Assembly (NCBI RefSeq): GCF_001939065.1
Contig: NZ_MPSZ01000005.1
Coordinates: 62,001-126,000, forward strand
Reading direction: 5' to 3'
From: Exiguobacterium indicum HHS 31
GTDB lineage: Bacteria; Bacillota; Bacilli; Exiguobacteriales; Exiguobacteriaceae
DNA length: 64,000 bases
Below are positions 58,742-64,000 of this stretch, in pieces. How positions within the stretch are numbered: the stretch's first letter is position 1; the number at the start of each line of letters is the position of its first letter. Below the pieces are notes generated by a model. The model saw only the letters and a list, made by a program, of their open reading frames with translations. It did not search any database and was not told where the DNA came from. Both the position numbers and the translations under genes were made by a program.

Positions 58742-59368
58742 TTACAGGAAGGTTGATACTCGATCAATCGGTAAACGTAGTGCCGGACGTTTTTTCGCAT
58801 CTTCAACCGCTTTTCCGACAGCAATCAGCATGACTGGTACATACCGTGACTCGGTGATGAACGTTTCCGCAAAACGTTGATGATCAAATCCACCCATTGC
58901 GAGTGTTGATAATCCACGCGCTTCTGCCGCAAGCATCAATTGCATCGCAGCAAGGCTCGCATTCGACATAGCCGCGTCGCGTCCATACGCCTCACTTTGA
59001 TAAGCGCCTTCTACCTGTGCCTTGATCGAATCAAACAGATCCTCTGTCATGCCACCTGCTTCCACTGCTGGACCGTACACTGGATTGTAGTTTCGATTAG
59101 CTTGAACATCACCTAAGATCGCAATGACTGCTGAAGCCGAAGTGATAGCCGGCTGATTGTATGCGATCGGTGCAAGCTGCTGCTTCGCTTCTTCCGAATG
59201 AAAGACCGTGAAATGCCAGTGTTGCAAATTCCAAGCACTCGGCGCGGCTGTCGTCCATTCTAATAGTTCTTCTACTTCCTGTTTTGAAAGCTTGAACGTT
59301 TCGTCGTAATGACGAACGGAACGTCTTTCTGTTAAGACACGCATTGTATCAAGTGTTGCCTGTGTCAT
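58742..59368 (-). CDS. Nitroreductase-family oxidoreductase
   Basis: A 208-residue FMN enzyme of the nitroreductase superfamily, shorter than and distinct from the NfrA-like one at 14099. It has LTERRSVRHYDETF (12-25; FMN-binding Arg-Arg-Ser-Val-Arg), TTAAPSAWNLQHWHFTVF (about 39-56), AAMQLMLAAEARGLSTLAMGGFD and the C-terminal LIAVGKA..KRPALRLPIDRV. It resembles YodC/YfkO-type NAD(P)H nitroreductases. Natural substrate unknown. ATG with AAGGGGG upstream; monocistronic. Confidence 0.9.
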   Translation of the reverse strand: MTQATLDTMRVLTERRSVRHYDETFKLSKQEVEELLEWTTAAPSAWNLQHWHFTVFHSEEAKQQLAPIAYNQPAITSASAVIAILGDVQANRNYNPVYGPAVEAGGMTEDLFDSIKAQVEGAYQSEAYGRDAAMSNASLAAMQLMLAAEARGLSTLAMGGFDHQRFAETFITESRYVPVMLIAVGKAVEDAKKRPALRLPIDRVSTFL

Positions 59369-59553
59369 GTGTAAATCCCCCTTATCATTATCAGATTACT
59401 TAGATATCGTAGCATGTCTTATTTTCATTGTCCTCTATCAATACTTCAAACGAATCTACTGTTATAAAACAATAGTTGACGTTCAACTTCTGTACTAATA
59501 CAATAAAATCAAGAAAAAAGATCATTGCGTTTACTTTGAAGGAGGAAAAACAC

Positions 59554-59700
59554 ATGGAACAACCCCTTTACCAAGAAGCATCTGCTGCATTCTATCGTGA
59601 GCTTCCCGTCAAGACGTGTGCCCATTGCGGAAAAGAGATGGATGAACAATGTGAATCCTATCAAACGGAATGCGATGAGTGTGCTGTAACAGAACACTAA
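59554..59700 (+). CDS. YhfH-like small zinc-ribbon protein
   Basis: A 48-residue protein with two Cys pairs: KTCAHCGKEMDEQCESY and ECDECAV. The arrangement and the LPVKTCAHCGKEMDEQ segment resemble B. subtilis YhfH, a small protein of unknown function. It likely binds one zinc. GAAGGAGG lies eight bases before ATG 59554, and a terminator follows, so a real gene is likely despite the size. Confidence 0.7.
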   Translation: MEQPLYQEASAAFYRELPVKTCAHCGKEMDEQCESYQTECDECAVTEH

Positions 59701-59712
59701 ATAATACATGAA

Positions 59713-59743
59713 ACAATCACTTACTTAGTGGTTGTTTTTTTAT
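59713..59743 (+). terminator. Terminator after the YhfH-like gene
   Basis: AACAATCAC / GTGGTTGTT with a seven-base loop and seven T. Confidence 0.8.
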
Positions 59744-59892
59744 TTCTTTTAAACTCTTTCTAAATAAATCAATATTTTTTAGAAAAATCGATTTTCCGTC
59801 ATCTTTTTGTCATCTGTTTGTTACAAAAGAAACAGTCAGAATGTTACATTATCTGTATATGATATTTTTGACAAAAGGAGCGACAGACAACG

Positions 59893-60737
59893 ATGGATCC
59901 ATTTACCTCAAGCCACGCTAGCGAACTCGGTCCACGACCGCGTACAAAAAAAGAAAGTTTTTCCCTCGGTTTTTCTTACTTCTCACACTGGTCTTTCTCG
60001 GAGTTGGGGGATATGTCGCTTTCCGATATGTTTTTACTCCTGAACAACATTCCATTACGACAGGTAAATCCATTATTGAAGTGCCTGTCGTCAATATGGA
60101 AAAAGCACGCGTGGAAAAATGGAATGGTGTGACGAAAAAAGTCGCTTATTTAACATTCGAGGATGGTCCATCCGCATTAACACCGGACTTACTTCGAACA
60201 TTGGATCAACTTCAGACTCGTGCCACTTTCTTTTATCTCGGAACACAAGTAGATGCTTTTCCACAAGAAGTCAAAGCTGCTGCTAAAGCTGGACACTATA
60301 TCGGATTACACGGGGAAACACACGATTACGATACATTGTACGAAAAAGGAAAGTATGTCTCAGAGATGCAAAGTGTTCAGAAGAAAATCCATGAGTTGAC
60401 GAAGCTAACACCACATTTGACACGACCACCTTATGGCTCTGATCCAGGCATCACAAAAAAAATGGCATCTGCCATTCATTCAGCAGACTTCCGTGTGTGG
60501 GACTGGTCGATCGATTCAATGGACTGGTATTACAAAGATAGTGCAAAAGAAGTCGCGAATACAGTCATTCGGCGAGCAGAGCGTCCGTTTGAAATCATTC
60601 TCTTACATGAACAACCACAAGCCATCAAAGCACTTCCAGCCATTGTTGCCGGACTTCAGAAAAAAGGCTATCAATTCGCGATTTATGATGAAGATTTCCA
60701 TATTCCGTACAACTTCGCGCAACACTCGAATTTATAA
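59893..60737 (+). pseudogene. Polysaccharide deacetylase, split by a frameshift at A7
   Basis: The ATG at 59893 (AAAGGAG upstream) begins MDPFTSSHASELGPRPRTKK. Directly after A7 at 59946-59952 the frame breaks. The expected membrane anchor (FFLLTLVFLGVGGYVAF) and deacetylase domain continue in another frame to 60737; adding one A would join them into about 281 residues. The NodB domain has TFEDGPS (catalytic Asp replaced by Glu), GLHGETH (metal His pair), TRPPYGSD, DWSIDSMDW and ILLHE. It would deacetylate peptidoglycan or chitin-like polymers outside the membrane. The break may be real, slippage-corrected, or a sequencing error. Confidence 0.7.
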
Positions 60738-60752
60738 GGAGTTACTATCCAG

Positions 60753-61394
60753 ATGAAAAAAACATTCGTAGCAGTACTGTTCCTGTCGAGCTTTGGACTC
60801 GCTGCCTGTTCCAACGATTCACCAACCTCTCTTCATGAACAGCTAGAGCAACAAGTCAAAGGTGAAGAGAAAGCATTCACGCTAGCTGATCAACGTGCTC
60901 GTAAGGACGAAATTTCAGTTAATACGTATCAAGCCGTTCTTGATGCAGGTGCTGAAGAAATCAAACGCTCTCAAAATGAACGAGAGGAATTAGAAGCCTT
61001 AAATGACGAACGGCTTGCTTTATTGAAACAAGAAGAAACGTTACGTAAAGAAACGTACGCTGAACTTGATCTTGAAGAATTGCAGGATGCTGTCAACCAA
61101 CTTGATGGTAAAGCAAAAACAGAAGGAACTGCCTTAGTGACAATCATCAAGGAACGCCAGCAGACGTTTCAAACGTTCTCGAAAACGTATCGACAAGCGA
61201 TGGACGCCGAAAAGAAAGTGCTTTCACGCTTGACGAAAAAACCGGATTTCGTTAAGATTGATGAGTCAACAGCGGATTTAAATCGTTTAACACGGAAAGC
61301 TACCGCGTCATTAAAGAAGTGGAATACGCTGACCGTTCAGTATAATCAAACGAAAACCCGGCTGTATCGTTTGCTCGACACATCAACTCAATAA
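60753..61394 (+). CDS. YkyA-family lipoprotein
   Basis: A 213-residue exported lipoprotein. The lipobox is LAAC (Cys19). The mature part is helical and charged, with coiled-coil stretches (about 30-150) and the pattern FSKTYRQAMDAEKKVL..LNRLTRKA that fits the YkyA putative cell-wall-binding lipoprotein family. Role unknown. It starts 16 bases after the deacetylase frame with AAGGAG upstream, so both may be on one transcript acting at the cell envelope. Ends in a large terminator. Confidence 0.85.
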   Translation: MKKTFVAVLFLSSFGLAACSNDSPTSLHEQLEQQVKGEEKAFTLADQRARKDEISVNTYQAVLDAGAEEIKRSQNEREELEALNDERLALLKQEETLRKETYAELDLEELQDAVNQLDGKAKTEGTALVTIIKERQQTFQTFSKTYRQAMDAEKKVLSRLTKKPDFVKIDESTADLNRLTRKATASLKKWNTLTVQYNQTKTRLYRLLDTSTQ

Positions 61395-61402
61395 ATCACA
61401 CA

Positions 61403-61459
61403 GGTTGCAACCAAACCCTGTCCAAAAAACCTGGACAAGGCCCCGTTGCAACCTTTTTT
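61403..61459 (+). terminator. Long two-tier terminator after ykyA
   Basis: GGTTGCAAC (61403-61411) pairs with GTTGCAACC (61445-61453), with an inner CC-TGTCC / GGACA-AGG hairpin, then six T. Confidence 0.85.
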
Positions 61460-61494
61460 GTGTGGTTTTTACTAAAAATGGAGGGAAATTATTC

Positions 61495-62397
61495 ATGCAT
61501 CGCTCAAAAGCCACTTTATTCGTTCTCATCGGCGCTATCAGTTATGGTGTCCTCTCAACGATCGTCAAACTCGCTTATGCTGCTGGATTCAACTCAGCAG
61601 CCGTTTCAGGTAGTCAATTTTTCTTCGGCTGGCTGATGATTTTCGGACTTGCCTTATTTACGAAAAATCTTCGTCTCGATCTCAAAACAGCTGGTCTTCT
61701 CATGCTGATCGGTATCTCAAGTGGTACAACTGGTTATCTGTACTATCAAAGTCTTCAAACCGTATCCGCATCCGTTGCAATTATTCTCTTATTCCAATTT
61801 ACTTGGATCGGAGTCATCATCGATGCGCTCGCATTCAGACGCTTACCATCTCGCGCACACTTCTTGTCTGCGATTCTATTGATTGGTGGAGCCATTCTTG
61901 CGAGTGCTGCTTACTCGAGCCCACTCGACCTGCGTGGAACATTATTCGGTCTTGGAGCGGCTGTCAGCTTCTCGATTTTCTTACTCGCCAGCGGACGCAT
62001 CGCCAATCATTTACCCGTCATTAAGAAAAGTTTTTACATGATGACAGGTGGTCTTGCTTTCGTCATGACGATGTATCCACCGACAACATTCTTGTCGTCT
62101 GCGAACTTCGAAAATGGACTTCTGTTATACGCGATTCCGCTCGGTCTGTTCGCGTTGATTTTACCACCGCTCTTATTTGCTGCTGGCGCACCTCATCTCT
62201 CCCCAGCAAGCGTTTCTTTACTTGGAGCGGCTGAACTACCGACAGCAGTCATCTGTTCCGTCTTAATTTTAGGAGAACATCTGATGAGTTCCCAATGGAT
62301 CGGGATCGTCATCATCTTGATCGGAATCTTTTATCCAATTTATCGCTCAAGCAAAACAGCATCTGTTGCGAACGTACAGCAAAACGACCTTTCCTGA
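61495..62397 (+). CDS. EamA/DMT-family transporter
   Basis: A 300-residue protein with ten hydrophobic helices arranged as two EamA halves (about 5-135 and 150-290). Typical motifs are SYGVLSTIVKLAYAAGFNSAAVSGSQFF (18-45), YYQSLQTVSASVAIILLFQFTWIGV, and in the second half APHLSPASVSLLGAAELPTAVICSVLILGE. DMT exporters move metabolites or amino acids; substrate unknown. ATG 61495 lies after GGAGGG; an in-frame ATG-less extension upstream runs through the terminator and is not used. Stop codon lies in a perfect palindrome. Confidence 0.88.
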   Translation: MHRSKATLFVLIGAISYGVLSTIVKLAYAAGFNSAAVSGSQFFFGWLMIFGLALFTKNLRLDLKTAGLLMLIGISSGTTGYLYYQSLQTVSASVAIILLFQFTWIGVIIDALAFRRLPSRAHFLSAILLIGGAILASAAYSSPLDLRGTLFGLGAAVSFSIFLLASGRIANHLPVIKKSFYMMTGGLAFVMTMYPPTTFLSSANFENGLLLYAIPLGLFALILPPLLFAAGAPHLSPASVSLLGAAELPTAVICSVLILGEHLMSSQWIGIVIILIGIFYPIYRSSKTASVANVQQNDLS

Positions 62398-62416
62398 GCT
62401 CAGGAAAGGTCGTTTT
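62381..62416. terminator. 36-base perfect palindrome, bidirectional terminator
   Basis: AAAACGACCTTTCCTGAG is followed directly by its complement. It spans the stop codon of the EamA gene (TGA at 62395-62397) and ends two bases before the stop of the convergent PTS gene. Confidence 0.88.
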
Positions 62417-62418
62417 CT

Positions 62419-63936
62419 TTACTTCTGTCGTTTCATCGCATCCGCAACGAACTCGACGTCCGTGCCGATGATGATTTGAACGCTAGTCGCCCCCATCTTC
62501 ATGACACCTTTTGCTCCAGCCGCTTTAATCGCTGCTTCGTCAATGATGTTTGGATCTTTGACTTGAAGACGTAAACGTGTCGCACAATTGTCAATCGACG
62601 TGACATTTTCTGTTCCTTTTAGTCCCGCAAAGATGCGTGCTGCTTGTTGCTCATATTTATCGTCTGAATCTGTCAAAACGACTCCCGTGTCTGTGACGAG
62701 CGATTCATCTTCACGACCTGGTGTTTTCAAATCAAATTTCGTGATCATGAAGTAGAACAGGAAGTAGTAGACGACCGCGAACGCGAGACCAACCGGGATG
62801 AGAAGTAATGGTTTTGTGGCAATCCCGAAGTTCAAGGCATAATCAATGAAACCAGCCGAGAAGGAGAAGCCATGTAAAATACCAAGTAAGTTAACGATGG
62901 CCATCGATAGACCTGTTAAAACTGCATGAATGACATATAAAACAGGTGATAAGAACATGAACGAGAACTCGATCGGTTCCGTGATACCTGTCAAGAAGGA
63001 CGTCAATCCAAGACCAATCATCGCTCCAGCAACTGCTTTTCGATTTTCCTTACGCGCAGCCATGACGATCGCAAAAGCTGCAGCCGGTAAGGCGAACATC
63101 ATGATTGGGAAGAAGCCCGCTTGATAAATCCCAGCTGTCGGATCTCCAGCGAAGAAGCGCGCGATGTCACCATTCGCGACCGTACCATCTGCTTTTTCAT
63201 ATGAACCGAAGACGAACCAGAAAATATTATTTAAGACGTGGTGTAAGCCGACAGGAATCAAGAGACGGTTAAAGAACCCAAATAGAGCAGCGCCTCCTGC
63301 ACCAAGACCAACCATCCATTCACCAGCACCGTTGATGCCTTGCTCGATGAACGGCCAGACATAACCAAAGATGAAAGCAAGTACGAGCATGACCGCTGAT
63401 GTAATGATTGGAACGAAACGACGACCACCAAAGAATGCTAACCAATCCGGTAACTTAATGTTATAGAACCGATTGTATAGAAGTCCTGCGACGATACCCG
63501 CGATGATTCCACCAAATACCGCCATATTAACGGTCGAACCGAGTGTCGCCTGATTCGCGATCGAACCAAGTGTCGCTCCGTCGACCTTGGTCGAGGAATC
63601 ATTGACGATCGCCGCGATCGCATCATACTTTGCCTGAATTTGTGCGCTGGAATAATCCTTGTTCATCGAGTCGACGCCATTCTTTAAGACGAGATACCCG
63701 ATGGCCCCGGCAAGACCCGCTGCCCCGCTCGCATCGATCGATAGACCAATCGCGACACCAATGGCAAAGATCAATGGCAGGTTATCAAAAATAGCCCCTC
63801 CTGCTGCTACCATCAACGGAATATCTAACATATCCGCTGAACCTAATCGGAGTACGATTCCGGCAGCCGGTAATACTGCGATTGGTAACATCAAGGCTTT
63901 ACCAATGCGTTGTAGAAACTGCAACATACCTTTCAC
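62419..63936 (-). CDS. PTS EIICB permease, N-acetylglucosamine/glucose type
   Basis: A 505-residue phosphotransferase permease. EIIC domain about 1-390 (MLQFLQRIGKALMLPIAVLPAAGIVLRLG start; FFNRLLIPVGLHHVLNNIFWF; the GITEPIEFSFMFLSP substrate motif). EIIB domain about 420-505 with phospho-Cys in SIDNCATRLRLQVKD. No EIIA domain is fused. It is closest by pattern to NagP/NagE, although glucose (PtsG) cannot be ruled out. It imports and phosphorylates the sugar, using HPr and a separate EIIA. ATG 63936 with GAAAGGGTG upstream; a cre-like site lies further up. Confidence 0.92.
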   Translation of the reverse strand: MKGMLQFLQRIGKALMLPIAVLPAAGIVLRLGSADMLDIPLMVAAGGAIFDNLPLIFAIGVAIGLSIDASGAAGLAGAIGYLVLKNGVDSMNKDYSSAQIQAKYDAIAAIVNDSSTKVDGATLGSIANQATLGSTVNMAVFGGIIAGIVAGLLYNRFYNIKLPDWLAFFGGRRFVPIITSAVMLVLAFIFGYVWPFIEQGINGAGEWMVGLGAGGAALFGFFNRLLIPVGLHHVLNNIFWFVFGSYEKADGTVANGDIARFFAGDPTAGIYQAGFFPIMMFALPAAAFAIVMAARKENRKAVAGAMIGLGLTSFLTGITEPIEFSFMFLSPVLYVIHAVLTGLSMAIVNLLGILHGFSFSAGFIDYALNFGIATKPLLLIPVGLAFAVVYYFLFYFMITKFDLKTPGREDESLVTDTGVVLTDSDDKYEQQAARIFAGLKGTENVTSIDNCATRLRLQVKDPNIIDEAAIKAAGAKGVMKMGATSVQIIIGTDVEFVADAMKRQK

Positions 63937-63968
63937 CCTTTCTTGAATAAACGATAATGACAGAACAA

Positions 63969-63982
63969 TGTAAACGCTTTTA
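63969..63982. promoter_or_regulatory. cre (CcpA) site before the PTS permease gene
   Basis: TGTAAACGCTTTTA; read on the other strand TAAAAGCGTTTACA, 13 of 14 matches to TGNAARCGNWWWCA. It lies 33-46 bases upstream of the PTS start codon, a normal place for catabolite repression. Confidence 0.6.
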
Positions 63983-64000
63983 CGTTTTTTATTATTCCAC

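Overview
The window is chromosomal DNA from a Gram-positive bacterium of the Bacillales. Overall gene content, strong AGGAGG-type ribosome binding sites, an argCJBD-carAB-argF operon in the Bacillus order, YkyA, YitT, YidD, SwrC, YhfH and YdhK-like proteins, and sigma-B-type promoters all point that way. The mix, together with a carotenoid gene, looks most like Exiguobacterium, but the genus is an inference. No phage, transposase, CRISPR array or rRNA is present. Two identical tRNA-Val genes and a TPP riboswitch are the clearest RNA features.

Layout. 1-8460 (minus): arginine biosynthesis operon argC-argJ-argB-argD-carA-carB-argF, with ARG boxes over its promoter; argF runs off the left edge. 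8541-8636: a 31-residue membrane microprotein. 8889-15901: an NhaC-type antiporter, a DUF3006 protein, a ResA-like thioredoxin with a zinc-ribbon partner, an NAD(P)-binding protein, an LCP cell-wall enzyme, an NfrA-like reductase and an unknown protein. 15990-22617: small membrane/secreted proteins, three GNAT proteins, MurB, an M29 aminopeptidase and a YkvA-like protein. 22654-29760: a formate/nitrite channel, a DUF4825-like protein, YitT, an orphan sensor-like protein, a ~250-bp structured non-coding island, CadC, and the TPP-riboswitch operon thiD-thiM-thiE.

29800-34769: two paralogous coiled-coil M23 hydrolases, a glyoxalase-fold epimerase whose C-terminus is ten lysines encoded by a run of 30 A, and an apparent sigma-B oxidative-stress operon (ohr, a 57-aa acidic protein, a DJ-1 protein). 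34862-45784: CNNM/CorC transporter, DUF456, DUF2254, aldehyde dehydrogenase plus tautomerase behind an inverted repeat, YidD, quinone reductase, YhgE/Pip with a TetR regulator and its palindromic operator, a fatty-acid-hydroxylase-fold protein. 45820-51974: a phosphoesterase, a PfoR-type transporter behind an attenuator-like leader, tRNA-Val, SwrC-like RND pump and a DUF1269 protein. 52040-63936: VanY-like peptidase, an ICMT-family methyltransferase plus CrtP-like carotenoid oxidase behind a sigma-B-type promoter, a kinase-regulator-phosphatase operon divergent from a DUF1541 lipoprotein, a second tRNA-Val, nitroreductase, YhfH-like protein, a frameshifted polysaccharide deacetylase, YkyA, an EamA transporter and a GlcNAc/glucose PTS permease with a cre-like site.

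The observations most worth following up are the attenuator leader before the PfoR-type transporter (46681-46884), the methyltransferase/carotenoid-oxidase pair (53006-55136), the sigma-B oxidative-stress operon (33496-34769), the poly-A/poly-lysine tail (33422-33451), the A7 frameshift in the deacetylase (59946-59952) and the structured island at 26112-26368.
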